A DNA stretch of 64,000 nt from CAMYOC01 sp963704875 (GTDB lineage Bacteria; Pseudomonadota; Gammaproteobacteria; Steroidobacterales; XN24), in NCBI GenBank assembly GCA_963704875.1, contig CAVPIA010000008.1, positions 1,850,859-1,914,858 on the forward strand, written 5' to 3'. The notes under the pieces are model-generated. The model saw nothing but the letters and a program-made list of their open reading frames with translations, did no database searches and was not told where the DNA came from. Both the position numbers and the translations under genes were made by a program. Position 1 is the stretch's first letter; every line of letters begins with the position of its first letter. Below, in pieces: positions 39,236-50,123 of the stretch.

Positions 39236-39796
39236 TCAGCCCGGCGCCCAACCGGTCTGTTTCGCCCACTCCTGTGCGGCGTCCCAGATCAGATCGTAGA
39301 CCGGGTCTTTGATGTCGTAGTAGGCGTCTTCGTCGTCGGCGTGATAGCGGACAAGCTGGCGTTTGATCAGCTCGACCGTGCGGACCGAGTTGGGGTGAGC
39401 ACGCAGATAGTCGCGAAAGAGCAGGGCGTAGCGCTGGTTGTAGCTGCCGACCACTCGCACATGCACATTCGCACGCCGCACCTCCTCCGGCTGATAGAAG
39501 AAGAGCTTGGCCCATAACTCGGGCGTACCATCCTCGCCAAGCGGCACATGATCGTTGGCGGCGGCCTGCCAATAGCGATAGCCGGCGTCGACAAGCTTCT
39601 GTGTGATCTCCGGCGTCAGCTCGTTGACGGTGATCTGAATGTCGATGACATCTTTTGCGCCCAGACCAGGCACCGATGTGGATCCGATGTGGTCGATGCG
39701 CAGCGCCGTGGATCCCAGGGTCTCCAGCAGAGAAGCCCGGATCGTCTCAAATTCATCGGGCCAGGTCGGATTGTATTCGTGAATGACGATGCTCAT
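39236..39796 (-). CDS. GrpB family protein (UPF0157)
   Basis: Intact, 186 residues from ATG 39796 (MSIVIHEYNPTWPDEFETIR). The family signature is LRIDHIGSTSVPGLGAKDVI, with a nucleotidyltransferase-like D-I-Q-I after it and VHVRVVGSYNQRYALLFRDY later. GrpB/UPF0157 proteins share the minimal nucleotidyltransferase fold; some are fused to dephospho-CoA kinase, but the substrate is unsettled. The ATG overlaps the TGA of the upstream VOC gene (ATGA), so they are coupled. Confidence 0.9.
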   Translation of the reverse strand: MSIVIHEYNPTWPDEFETIRASLLETLGSTALRIDHIGSTSVPGLGAKDVIDIQITVNELTPEITQKLVDAGYRYWQAAANDHVPLGEDGTPELWAKLFFYQPEEVRRANVHVRVVGSYNQRYALLFRDYLRAHPNSVRTVELIKRQLVRYHADDEDAYYDIKDPVYDLIWDAAQEWAKQTGWAPG

Positions 39797-40189
39797 GGCA
39801 GATTGAGCTGCCATGAGACGCCGAAGCGGTCGTTGACCCACCCGAAAAGCGAACTAAATCCGTAGTCTCCCAGGGGCATCAAGGCTTCTCCGCCGTCGAC
39901 AAGCCGTGCCATAGACGTGGCGCAGCTCGGCCTCGCTCTCACAGTCGACGAAGATTGAGATTGACGGCGTGAAGGTGAAGTCATGGACCGCCGGGCTGTC
40001 GATGCAGATGAACTCCTGCCCGCCAAGCGCAAATGTTGCCAGCTTGATCGTGCCTTCCGCGCCCGACTCCCCTGGTCCGTACTGCTCGGATTCGAGAATT
40101 TCGGAGCCCGGAAAGAGCGAGACATAGAAATGCATGGCCTCGTCGGCCGTGCCTATGAACATGAGAAAAGGTCTGATTTTATTGGGCAT
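39793..40189 (-). CDS. VOC superfamily protein, PhnB/3-demethylubiquinone-like (one frameshift)
   Basis: Starts MPNKIRPFLMFIGTADEAMH at 40189. FYVSLFPGSEILESEQYG and LGGQEFICIDSPAVHDFTFT are the usual first half; after a break near 39905 the end reads LVDGGEALMPLGDYGFSSLF and VNDRFGVSWQLNLP. About 131 residues. These are small metal- or ligand-binding proteins with two beta-alpha-beta-beta-beta modules. It overlaps GrpB by four bases. Real function unknown. Confidence 0.85.
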
Positions 40190-40221
40190 GGTAATCCCTT
40201 TCTATCCTTCCAGCCAAGCCA

Positions 40222-43200
40222 TCATTCGAGAATTTTGACCATGTTGTATCCGGTGACACTGAATCCAACGCGTTCATAGAGTCCCAGCGCCCGTTTGTTG
40301 TCGGCCGCCACCCGCAGCTTGATCTGCTCGACACCGGAATCCAGAAGGTGTTGCTCAAGCGCAGCCAGCGCCGCCTTGCCATGTCCTTGTCCGCGAACCG
40401 CCTCGAACAGATAGAAGTCGAGGATGAAGACCGTCTCGCCGTCATCAAGCAACTTGTACCAGAGGTAGCCAACCGTCTCCGTGCTGCCTATGCCTGCGTA
40501 TTCTTCAATGCAGAGCAGAACATTGTCCGGGGTCTCGGCGCCCAAAGGCAAGTCATCCGCCAGCGATTGCGACGCGATGGACCGACTCTTCTCCAGCGTA
40601 TACCCATAATTGGCGGCGATTTCATCGGCATAGTCCACAACGAAATAGTCGCGGTAGCCGGAGAATTCGTCCACGGTCATGGCTCGCAAGGTGATCATGG
40701 CGCTCTGTTCCTCGATGGCTGCACGCAGTTTGTCGGCGTCGGGAAAAATGGCCACAGACTCTTGGTGGTTTGAACCTCGGGAGGTGATCAGTCCATCTCG
40801 AATGACCGAAGCTTCATGACCATCTCCGGAGGTTATTTGCGGACGGTTACGAAGCCGCTCTGAAATCTGATCGGCGGCTCTCTGTTGGGCCATGCGACCA
40901 CTTCCGGCCAGTTTTTCTTGCGCTTCGTTCAGATATTGTTCCGCTGTGGCATTCTCGTTGCGCCCGAGGAAGAGATCCGCCAGCCACAACGCTATCTGGG
41001 TGCGCAGATAGATCGCACCGCCGGCGGGGATGGCGCCGAGCGCGCCGGTCAGCAGTTGCTCGGCCCGATCGCTGTCGCCGCGGGCCAGCGCAACACGCCC
41101 CAGATGGGCGCGGATGTTGATGGCGTGGGTCTCGTTGTCGTAGATGCGGGCTTCCTCAAGCGCACGGACAAACCACGATTCCGCCGCGTCCAGATCCTGC
41201 TCAGCCAGCGCAACCTCGCCTCGCGTGCTGTAGAGGTATTGGCGCGGCCGCAACAGTTGGTTCGCCTCGATGAAATCGAGACCGCTGTCGACGGTGGCGT
41301 GCGCGCCGGCCACGTCACCGTCCAGGAGCGTTGCGTAGGCCAGGTTGTTGTAGCAGAGGGACTCAAAGTAGATGTTGCCGGTCGTCCGAGTCAGGGCCAA
41401 CGTCCGCTCGAACTTGGATCGGGCAAGGGCATACTCGCCGCACTGCACCGACAGATTGCCCCATCCAAACCAGCTCTGAATGGCGATGTCCGAATCCAGA
41501 TTGTGCTCCGAGGCCAGGCGCGTGGCTTCTCTGTAGTGGGCATCGGCCTCAGCCATGGCGTGCCGGCTATAGAGTTTGCCCGCCGCCATCAGATACTCGG
41601 CGGTCGCCTGCAACTCGATGTCATCGCTTTCGGCCGAGGCGACCAGAATGCGCTCGGCCCAGTGAAGCACTTGCTCGCCCTGTTCCGTTGAGAGATAGCT
41701 GACCGCCAGACGCAAAGCGGCCTGCACAATGCCCCCTTGGTCGCGCAGGGATTCAAAGGCGTCCAGCGCCTGCTGCATGGCTTCGCGTGCTTCAACGATG
41801 CCGCCGGGCGCATGCATCAGCGTATACCCCAGCGCCAACTGTCGACCGGGCGTCGGTTCCAGCGCATAGGCCCGCCGGTAGAAGTTCACGGCCTCGGTCA
41901 TGGCCCCCAGTTGAGCCGCTTGCGCCGCCGCCATCTCGGCATAGCGGGCCGCTTCCACAGCATCCCCGGCTTCGGCAAAGTGACGGGTCAACCGACCGAC
42001 GATGGAATCGAGTTCATCCTCATGGATTGCCAGCAGACTGCTCCGCCACCTGCTGGTGGAGCCGTCTGCGTCTGGGCGTGCTGAGTCCGTCGCGCACGAT
42101 GCCGGCCAGGAGCGGATGGGCGAACTCGTAGTCGTCGCCCCGTTCGACCAATATGGCCATGCCGAGCAGGACGTCCAGCGCGTTCAGTGTTTCTTCTTCG
42201 TCCTGTCCGCTGATCCGCTGCAGCATCTCAAAGCTGATGGCCGGTTCCAGGATGGCGGCTGTTTGCAGCAGTCGCAGAGCCTCGCCCGGCAGGCCGCGCA
42301 GGCGAGCGCCGAGCAAGTCGACCAGTGCAGCGGGCGCGCCGTCCGGATAGACGCGGCTGAGTTCAGTCAAATAGTAGGGGTTGCCGCCACTCTGGCTGTG
42401 CAGGTAGTCGACCATGCCGACGTTGCCGTCCAGCGCTGCGATCAACTCGGCGGCCTCGTTCACCGAGAGCGGCGCCAGCGAAAGCCGATTCACCACATTC
42501 GTTCGGCTCCATGCGGCGAACTGATTGGCCAGCCTGGGCGATGCTTCGCTGGCGCGATAGGCGCAGACCAGAAGCAACGGCGCGTCATGCATCCGATCGG
42601 CCAGATAGGTCAGCCAATCGAGGGTGGCCTGGTCGGCCCAATGCAGGTCATCGATGAAGAGGATCAGCGGGGTCGCGGCCAGGGCATGCAATGACTGAGC
42701 CAGCGCCTCGAAGAGGCGACGACGTTCTTCCTCCGGCGGCACCGAGACCGGCGTGGGCAGTTCGGGGCGGAAATCGCGGATGTGAGGCAGCAGGCGCGTG
42801 AGTTCGGTCAGCCAGACCGGAGAGACGGGCGACTGCTGCCCGGCGAAACGCTCCATGCAGATCTGCGTGCCGAACAGGCCGGCGATGGGTGCAAAGGGCA
42901 GCGACTGGGTCGAGTCGAGACATCGCGCTTCCAGCACGGTGATTTCGGGGGGCAGACCCGCGGACCACTGCTGCCACAGCGTCGATTTGCCGATCCCCAA
43001 CTCGCCGAAAATCTGGACAATCTGCAACTGGCCGCCGGTCGCCCGTTGCAGCGCATCATCCAGCGCTTCGCGTTCGTGGCGCCGACCGACAAAGGGTCGA
43101 TTGGGCCGTCGACGTTCTGCTCGCGACGGCATGGCTTCCCTTGGGCGATCAATGGCTGGAGCAACCGAGGCGACCGGAGCCGTCAGTTCACCACCCAGGA

Positions 43201-43920
43201 TTTTCGCTCGCAGGGCCTGGGTGTCGGGCAGCGGTGCGACATTCAACTCCTGCTCCAGGACTGTGCGCAGCGTGTCATATTGGCGCAGCGCGTCGGTTCG
43301 TTGTCCCAGATAGGCGTAGGCCTCCATCAAGCGCGACGTGTATGGATTCCTGGGTGCTGTCATAGGCGAGGGCTTGCTGGGCAACGGTGATGGACTCCCG
43401 CCATTGGGCTGCCCCACGATGCCGGGTCAGCAGATGATTGAGCCCGGCCAGGTAGATCTGCCCCAGCCGATCGCGTTGACCGGCCAACCATAGATCAAAG
43501 TCGGGTGCGTCGGTCATCCGCAGACCGTCCAGCAGCGGTCCACGCCAGAGCGCCAGAATCGATTCCATCGACTCGCCGGCCTCGTGTTCGGTCGCCAACT
43601 CTGCCTTCATGCCGGATTCGAAGGCCGACGTGTCTGTCCAGACGTCGCTGGACAGCAGAACCAACTCGTCGTCGGACATCACCACCTCGTCGCCGAGTGC
43701 CTGGCGCAGCCGCCACAGAGCTGTTGCGCAGATTCTTGCGCGCCGCATCCGGGTGGCTCTCCGGCCAAAGCAGGTCGATCAGATGCTCGCGGGTCTGCGG
43801 CGCGTCTGAAATGGCCAGATAGGCAAGCAGGGCCTGACCTTTGCCGATAGTCAGTTCGATGGGTTGGCCGCCGCGGCTGAAGTGCACCGGCCCCAGCAAA
43901 AGGAGTTGTGTTGTGGACAT
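40222..43920 (-). CDS. SARP/BTAD-type STAND regulator with TPRs and a C-terminal GNAT domain (frameshifted)
   Basis: Starts MSTTQLLLLGPVHFSRGGQP at 43920. An OmpR-like DNA-binding domain (GQALLAYLAISDAPQTREHL, IDLLWPES) is followed by the bacterial transcriptional activation domain (LMEAYAYLGQRTDALRQYDT). The AAA/NACHT-like ATPase has Walker A FGELGIGKSTL and Walker B LILFIDDLHWADQ. A long TPR region (40900-41990) comes next, then in the same uninterrupted frame a complete GNAT domain beginning MITLRAMTVDEFSGYRDYFV, with VRGQGHGKAALAALE as its acetyl-CoA loop. About 1230 residues. Breaks lie near 43735, 43360 and 42020. The GNAT fusion is unusual for this regulator class; see the findings for the alternative of two merged genes. 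Confidence 0.85.
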
Positions 43921-43926
43921 GGGATC

Positions 43927-43955
43927 ATTATAGGCGCGGCCTCTGCCTGATTCAA
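43927..43955 (-). promoter_or_regulatory. Promoter abutting the SARP-type regulator start (leaderless candidate)
   Basis: On the minus strand, TTGAAT (43955-43950), 17 bases, TATAAT (43932-43927), then six bases to the ATG at 43920. Transcription would start at or next to the start codon. No ribosome binding site is possible in between. Confidence 0.6.
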
Positions 43956-44094
43956 GTAGAGTTGACCGCAATTGAGGACGGGTGGCGCCGAATGTGGGAC
44001 GCTACGGTCGTCGATGGTGGGACGCAGCGAGGGACGGCCCGCCGCCACAATCTGTTTACGTTGAGTTTGTTTCTCGTTTCAGCCAGGAAACTAT

Positions 44095-44964
44095 ATGACT
44101 TCGTTTTCAATCCACCCCGACACCAGTCTGGGGCCTGTTCACCTGACCGTCGCCGATCTGCCAAGGTCGATTGGCTTCTATCAAGATGTCGTCGGCCTGC
44201 AAGTGCTGGCGCGATCCGATCAGCGCGTGTCGCTTGGGACGACTGATGGATTGTCCCTGCTCGTGCTGGTTGAAAATGCGCAGTGCTCAGCCAAAACCGC
44301 CACGCACCACCGGTCTCTACCACTTTGCCATTTTGTTGCCCAACCGCCGGGATCTGGCGCGTTCGCTTGCAGCATCTGATCGACGAAGGATACCCCCTGC
44401 AGGGCATGTCGGACCATCTGGTCAGCGAGGCGCTCTATCTCTCCGATCCGGACGGCAACGGCATTGAGATCTATGCCGACCGGCCGCGACAGAGTTGGCG
44501 TACCCGCAACGGCCAATTGGAACTGGCCACGGTGCCGCTGAATGTCAATGATCTGCTGAGCGAGTTGGACGATCACGACAATCCGTGGACAGGACTGCCG
44601 CCGGGACCTGTATCGGCCATGTCCACTTGCATGTCGCCGATCTCGAGCAGGCTGAGGCATTCTATCGCAATGTGCTGGGTTTCGACCTGGTTTCGCGCTA
44701 CGGGCCGAGCGCATCATTCGTGTCTGCCGGCGGCTATCATCATCACATTGGCATGAACACGTGGGCCGGTGTCGGTGTGCCGCCACCGCCGCCGGATGCC
44801 GTGGGCCTGCGCCATTTCACGATTCTGTTGCCGGACGAACCGGCGCTGCGAGCGCTGCGCGATCACTTGGACTGGATTCGAAATTCCACTCTGAGCAGCC
44901 CGACGGCCTATCGCTGCGAGATCCTTCGAGCAATGAGATTCTGCTGGCGGTCGCATTGCGATAA
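44095..44964 (+). CDS. Two-module VOC (catechol dioxygenase-like / CatE) protein (frameshifted)
   Basis: Starts MTSFSIHPDTSLGPVHLTVA at 44095. Module one: GPVHLTVADLPRSIGFYQDV with ligand His, and SEALYLSDPDGNGIEIYADR with the late Glu. Module two: GHVHLHVADLEQAEAFYRNV, SAGGYHHHIGMNTWAG and LRHFTILLPD, ending LSLRDPSSNEILLAVALR. The metal triad His-His-Glu appears in both halves, as in extradiol dioxygenases of the CatE/YfiE type. About 285 residues. Breaks lie near 44290, 44365, 44600 and 44890. Divergent from the SARP-like regulator, which might control it. The ring-cleaving activity is only a family-level inference. Confidence 0.82.
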
Positions 44965-45081
44965 ATCGTCTCAGTCGAGCCGAAATGGCGGAACCTTCGG
45001 GTAGCTGTGCAACTCACCGATGCAAGCAAATTACACAGTTCAACATCGATCCATCAATTCAGATCCAAACAAGGAGAAACC

Positions 45082-45823
45082 ATGTACCGCAAATCAATCC
45101 TGATCGTTCTCACCCTCTTCACCCTCTTGATCTTCGCTGCCTGCACCGCCGCTGCGCCGCAAGCTGCACCGGAGGCGAAGCGAAGCCGCCCCCACCGAAG
45201 CGCCGGCTGAAGAAGCCGCTCCGACCGAGGAGCCGGCTGAGGAAGCCGAACCGAGGAACCTGCTGAGGAAGCCGCATCCGAAGGTGGCGAAGCCGCCACC
45301 TACACCGTCGATACCGAGGCCAGCACCCTTGAGTGGTACGGTGAACGACCGGCCGGCGGATCCGAGAGCGGCGTCGTCCAGATTGCCGAGGGCCAGTTGA
45401 ACTTTGTTGACAGCGAGTTGGTCGACGGTTCAATGGTCATCGACATGACGACCATTGAACCGACCAGCAAGACCGGCGAGATGTTGGGCATGCTCACCGG
45501 CCATCTCAAGTCGGACGATTTCTTCGGCGTCGAGACCTATCCCGACGGCAACGCTGGTCATCAAGTCCGCCGAGCCGACCGACGTCGAGAATCAGTACAC
45601 CGTGACCGCCGATCTGACCATCAAAGAGACGACCGACGAGATCCAGTTCGTCACGGATGTCGTGGTCGGTGACGGCACGCTTGCGGCCACCGCCGACATC
45701 GTGGTCGACCGCTCGATCTACGACGTCCAGTATGGCTCCGGCTCGTTCTTCGACAATCTCGGCGATGATCTCATCAGCGACGAGATGCAGATGACGGTTT
45801 CGCTGGTGGCGAACAACAGCTAG
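45082..45823 (+). CDS. YceI-family lipoprotein (frameshifted)
   Basis: Starts MYRKSILIVLTLFTLLIFAA at 45082 with AAGGAG upstream. The lipobox is FAAC. An Ala/Glu/Pro-rich linker of repeating EEPAEEA units follows. The YceI lipocalin-like domain: YTVDTEASTLEWYGERPAGG, GVVQIAEGQLNFVDSELVDG, SMVIDMTTIE, LKSDDFFGVETYPD, TVTADLTIKETTDEIQFVTD, ending MTVSLVANNS. YceI domains bind isoprenoid-type ligands. About 240 residues. Breaks lie near 45180, 45250 and 45550. It ends 18 bases before a very strong terminator hairpin. Confidence 0.88.
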
Positions 45824-45840
45824 CTGAGGACGACACCAAC

Positions 45841-45890
45841 ATGCGCAATGAAAAAGAGCCGGGGCATAGCCCCGCTTTTTCATTGCGCAT
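45841..45890. terminator. Bidirectional-looking terminator hairpin with 16-bp outer stem
   Basis: atgcgcaatgaaaaag (45841-45856) pairs exactly with ctttttcattgcgcat (45875-45890), and the interior ggggc-ata-gcccc extends the stem. The ttttt run lies on the descending arm. It sits between the convergent YceI gene (plus) and the GT2 gene (minus), so it can serve both. Confidence 0.9.
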
Positions 45891-45907
45891 GTTCAAAGTT
45901 AGTTGAA

Positions 45908-45973
45908 GCATTCCGGGATTAGGCCAGAACAACTTGGGTAAACCTGAAAATTCGTGGCCTAATCCCGGAATGC
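45908..45973. repeat. Perfect 19-bp-arm hairpin
   Basis: gcattccgggattaggcca (45908-45926) and its exact complement (45955-45973) with a 28-base loop. Located directly after the previous terminator and six bases from the stop of the GT2 gene. Confidence 0.9.
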
Positions 45974-45978
45974 TCGAT

Positions 45979-47711
45979 TCAGCCTGTGGCGCCCAGCGGC
46001 GTCGCCGCTTCCGATTGCGGCGACCTGGCGGATTCGCCGAGGATGCAGTGGTTGAGGAAGAGGGCGACGATGAAGAGCAGCCGGGCAGGTAAGCAAACCT
46101 GCCCTACCCTGAGATCCCAAAGAGCCGCCAATTTGTTACGCAGCGCGAACGCCGTCTTTGTTGTATTCCATGCCATGCCGGTCGCTGTATTCGGTCGCCG
46201 GGTACGGCGGCGTCTCACTCTGGCCGCACGGCTCTGCCACAGTTCGACACCGATCACCAACGCGAAGCCGCTGGCATAGAGCAACATGAAGGGCACCGAC
46301 CACCATTTGTCGATGCTCACGGCGTAGCCGGCCAGCGCCAGTGCATAGACCATCAACGCGATTTCACCGAGCAGCAGCGATTCCAGCGGCAGCCGGTAGC
46401 GGCTGAACTGCCAACGGTCGCCGTCTCCTGGACATCGAAACTTGGGCGTGCGCAGAAACTCGCCGCCGTCGGTGCGCAGTCCTTGCCAGACGGCGCGCGT
46501 GTTGTTGAGGCAGACGCCGGTGCCCAGCAGCGTGAGGATGGGCAGGTAGAGGAGATTCCGCCACCATCGATCGCGGTGCAGACGCAATTGCGCGTCGGCG
46601 TAAGAGCACCGGCGGCCCGACCGTCGGCCAGGCTCAGCGCCGTCAGCGGGGCCGCCGGATCGACGCCGAGCAGCATGAGCGGCCCGGCGATGAGCAGCAG
46701 CACAGAGCAGCAGCGGGTGCAGCAGGTAGCTGCCCAGGTGAAAGAGGCCGAAGCAGCGGGTCAGCAACGGACGATCGCTGCGCCAGACGCGTCCGCCCAG
46801 CTTGCGCAACGTCTGAATGCTGCCCTTGGCCCAGCGAAACTGCTGTCGTTTGAAGGCCGAAAGCTGGGGCGGAATTTCGGCCGGGGCCGTGATGCTCGTT
46901 GACGTAGAGCGGACGCCAGCCGGCCATCTGCGCCCGATAGCTCAGGTCCAGGTCCTCGCAGAGCGTGTCCGTCTGCCAGCCGCCCACCGCCGGATCGTCG
47001 ATGCAGTCGCGTGCGCCAGACGCCGCCCGAGCCGTTGAAGCCGAAGAAGAAGCCCGCTGCCTGGCGTCCTTCCTGTTCGATGGCGAAATGGCCGTCCAGG
47101 GCCAGCGCCTGGCTGGCGGTCAGCGGTGAGTAGTCGCGGTTGAGGTGATCCCAGCGGCCTTGGACGAAGCCGACTCGTTGATTCCTTCGCCCGGAAAATA
47201 GGGGACGGCTCCTTGCAGGAATGTCGGGCGGCGGCAGGAAATCAGCGTCGAAGATGGCCACGAAGGGGTGCTTGACCTGCGCGCATGGCATGGGCCAGCG
47301 CGCCGGCTTTGTAGCCGGTCCGGTCGTCGCGATGAATCGCCTGGATGTCAACGCCCAGGCTTCTGCCAATGATCCACTCGTCTGTTGAACAATGCGCCAG
47401 CGTCTGGTCGGTCGAATCGTCGAGCACCTGGATCTGGAGTCGGTTGCGCGGGTAGTCCTGATTGACGCAGGCGTCGATCAGCCGTTCGATGACGTGCTGT
47501 TCGTTGTAGATCGGCAGTTGGATGGTGACGCCGGGCAAGGTCGCTGTCGTCGCCGAACAGCGGCCGGATTCGGCGTTTCCTGTCGGCTGCGCTCTTGAGC
47601 ATGCGCCGTACGCGTACGGTCAACCAAAGGGCGTGAACGCCGTAGATGGCCAGGCCAAGCACGCCGATGGCATAGATAAACTGCAGAAAGACCGCAACGA
47701 TATGTGTGCAT
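45979..47711 (-). CDS. Cellulose-synthase-like glycosyltransferase family 2 (frameshifted)
   Basis: Membrane processive or semi-processive beta-glycosyltransferase. The likely start is ATG 47711 (MHTYR), shifting frame at once into the first helix VFLQFIYAIGVLGLAIYGVH. GT2 motifs in order: PGVTIQLPIYNEQHVIERLI, VLDDSTDQTLAH (first Asp pair), DRTGYKAGALAHAM, FVAIFDADFLPPPD (D-x-D), DTLCEDLDLSYRAQMAGW (catalytic E-D), and QFRWAKGS just after the frame switch (Q-x-x-R-W). C-terminal helices include LGSYLLHPLLLC and LLYLPILTLLGTGVCLNN. About 575 residues; at least seven breaks. No c-di-GMP PilZ domain is visible. The product is probably a surface glycan or glycolipid. Confidence 0.87.
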
Positions 47712-47729
47712 GTAGACTGTTCGCTCAAC

Positions 47730-47758
47730 AAAAAAGGCTGACGAAAGGACCGTCAGCC
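47730..47758 (-). terminator. Rho-independent terminator of the EF-G-like gene
   Basis: Read on the minus strand: GGCTGACG (47758-47751), six-base loop, CGTCAGCC (47743-47736), then TTTTTT (47735-47730). It follows the EF-G-like gene and lies 20 bases upstream of the GT2 start. Confidence 0.88.
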
Positions 47759-47803
47759 AGTCCTATTCAGGAAGACTGACGACACCAGGGATCAGGCATT
47801 AGT

Positions 47804-47898
47804 GATTGGTGATCGGGGAGTAGTATCGGCGAAAGGAGATCGAGCCGCACGCTGCCCACGATCACCAATCTCCAATCACCGATCCCCGATCACCAATC
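47804..47898. repeat. Intergenic hairpin built from gattggtgatcgg words
   Basis: gattggtgatcgggga (47804-47819) pairs exactly with 47883-47898. The right side reiterates the word (gatcaccaatctccaatcaccgatccccgatcaccaatc). It reaches the stop codon of the EF-G-like gene. Confidence 0.85.
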
Positions 47899-49970
47899 TA
47901 TTCGTCTTCGTCTTCGCCTTGCTCTGGGCAATGACATCGTCCGCCAGATGGGACGGCAGCGGATCGTAGTGGTCGAACTCGATGGTGTAGATGCCGCGGC
48001 CCTGGGTCATCGAACGCAGGTCCGTGCCGTAGCGCAGGATCTCGGCCAGCGGCACCATGGCCCTGATGACCGTGCGATTGTTTCGCTGTTCCATGCCGAG
48101 TACACGGCCCCGGCGGGTGTTGAAGTCGCCCATGATGTCGCCCATGTATTCGTCGGGAATGATCACGTCGATGTTGTAGATCGGTTCCAGCAGGACCGGT
48201 CCCGCGCCTCTGCATCGCCGCCTTGAACGACTTCACGGCCCGCGGTCTGGAAGGCGATGTCCTTGGAATCGACCGGATGTTCCTTGCCGTCGAAGACGAC
48301 GGCCTTGACATCGACCACCGGATAGCCGGCGATGACGCCTGTTTCCAGACACCTGGCGAATGCCCTTCTCGATGGAGGGCAGGAAGACGCTGGCTGATGG
48401 AGCCGCCGAAGATTTCGCTGGCATATTCGAAGCCGTCGCCGCGATCGGTGGGCTCGACACGCATATGCACTTCGGCAAACTGGCCGGCGCCGCCGGTCTG
48501 TTTCTTGTGGCGATACTGGGCCTGCCCTCGCGGGAAATCGTCTCCTGATAGGGCACCTTGGGCATGGATGTGTCAACCTTGACGCCAAATTTGCTCTCCA
48601 GGCGGCGGATGTTGACATCCACATGGACGTCGCCCATGCCCTGGACCAGCGTCTGCTTGGTCGCTGAGATGGTCTGGACCTGGATGGTCGGATCTTCTTC
48701 GGTCAACGACTGCAGCGCCTGGCCCATCTTGGCGCTATCGGCCTTGGTTGCCGGCGAAACGGCCACGGAAAAGAGCGGGCGTGGGAAGATCGGCGGATCC
48801 AGCACGATGCCGCTGCCGGCGCTGGTCAAGGTGTCGCCGGTCTTGCACGTCGTCCAGCTTGGTAACCACGCCGATGTCACCGGCGACCAGTTCATCGACG
48901 GCGTCCAGTTCCTTGCCGCGTACGTGAAAGAGGTTGGCGATACGATAGCTCTCACCCGTGCGCGCGTTGAGCAGTTGCGCATCTCGCTTGATCGTGCCGG
49001 AGAAGACGCGGACGTAGTTCATGCGGCCCACAAAGCGGTCGATGATGGTCTTGAAGACGACTGCCGCCACCGGGCCATCGGGATCGCAAGTCAGTTCGAC
49101 CCGCTCGCCATTCTGGGTGGCGCTGAGCGTTCGCTCAGACGGCGCGGCACGTAGCGTTCAATGGCCTTCTGCAGGACGGTCAAGGCCGATATCACCCAGC
49201 GCACGTGCCGCAGTAGACAGGAATAATCGCACGGCTGCGCACGCCTTTGTGCAGGCCACGACGCACCTCTTCCGGGGTCAATTCTTCACCCTCGAAATAC
49301 TTCATAATCAGTTCGTCGTCGGCTTCGGCCGCGGCCTCGATCAGACGCCAAGCGGCCGCTTCCGCCTCTTCGGCCAATTCCGGCGGGAATGGCGCCTTCT
49401 TTGCCTTCCGGTCCGAGAAACGCCTTCATGCTTACCAGGCTGATGACACCCTGGAAATCGTCTCCCTGGCCAATCGGCATCTGAAACGGCACGATGTTGC
49501 CGTCCGGGAAGGTCTCGGTCAGACTCTCTACGGCCTTGTCGAAGTCTGCATTCTCTCGCCCCATGCGGTTGACGAAAAAGATGCGTCGGCTTCTCCAGAT
49601 CACGAAGCCGATCCCAGGCCAGTTCTGTGCCCACCTCGACGCCGGCCACCGCATCGACCAGCACAAGGCCGGCTTCGGCGACATGCAGCGCTGCGTTGAC
49701 TTCGCCGACGAAATCTACGTATCCCGGTGTGTCGATCAGGTTGATCCGTGCCGTCGCCGTCTCGAATGGGACCACAGAAAGGTTGATGGAAATGCCACGG
49801 CGCTGCTCTTCCGCATCCCAGTCAGAGATCGTTGAGCCGTCCTCGACACGCCCCATGCGGTTGGTGGCGCCGGTGCGAAAGATCAACGCCTCCGCAATGG
49901 TCGTCTTGCCTGAGCCGCCGTGGCCCAATACAGCCACATTGTGGATCTGATCAGTACCGAATTTTGCCAT
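47898..49970 (-). CDS. Elongation factor G-like translational GTPase (frameshifted)
   Basis: Starts MAKFGTDQIHNVAVLGHGGS at 49970 with GGGGGAA upstream. G1 is GHGGSGKT (residues 16-23), switch I contains RRGISINLSVVPFE, G3 is INLIDTPGYVDFVG. G4 reads FFVNRMGREN rather than the canonical N-K-x-D (see findings). Domain II: AAVVFKTIIDRFVGRMNYVR. Domains III-V: VQGMGDVHVDVNIRRLESKF, KQTGGAGQFAEVHMR-type sequence, PVLLEPIYNIDVIIPDEYMG, DIMGDFNTRRGRVLGMEQR. This is the EF-G-like (fusA2-type) branch rather than canonical EF-G. About 690 residues. Breaks lie near 49595, 49390, 49190, 48840, 48525, 48390, 48350, 48205 and 47925. The probable true end is EDEDE at 47898. Confidence 0.85.
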
Positions 49971-50087
49971 GCTTCCCCCTAATACAGAGTGATAGTTACG
50001 ATAATTTCAATGCCTACCGTGAAAGTGGCTAAAGTGGACGATTTTGAGTTTGGACAATTTTCTATATCCTAACTCAACTCGTTCTGT

Positions 50088-50117
50088 TTGTCACGCCATG
50101 GGCACCTTTGGTATGAT
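50088..50117 (+). promoter_or_regulatory. Promoter abutting the 2Fe-2S protein start (leaderless candidate)
   Basis: TTGTCA (50088-50093), 18 bases, TATGAT (50112-50117) preceded by TGG (extended -10), then six bases to ATG at 50124. No ribosome binding sequence precedes the ATG. Confidence 0.6.
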
Positions 50118-50123
50118 GCGCAC

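Noticed and set aside
40885..41691. A 268-codon plus-strand frame opposite the TPR part of the SARP regulator
   Set aside because: Antisense shadow of a TPR region; G/V/Q-rich with no family signature.
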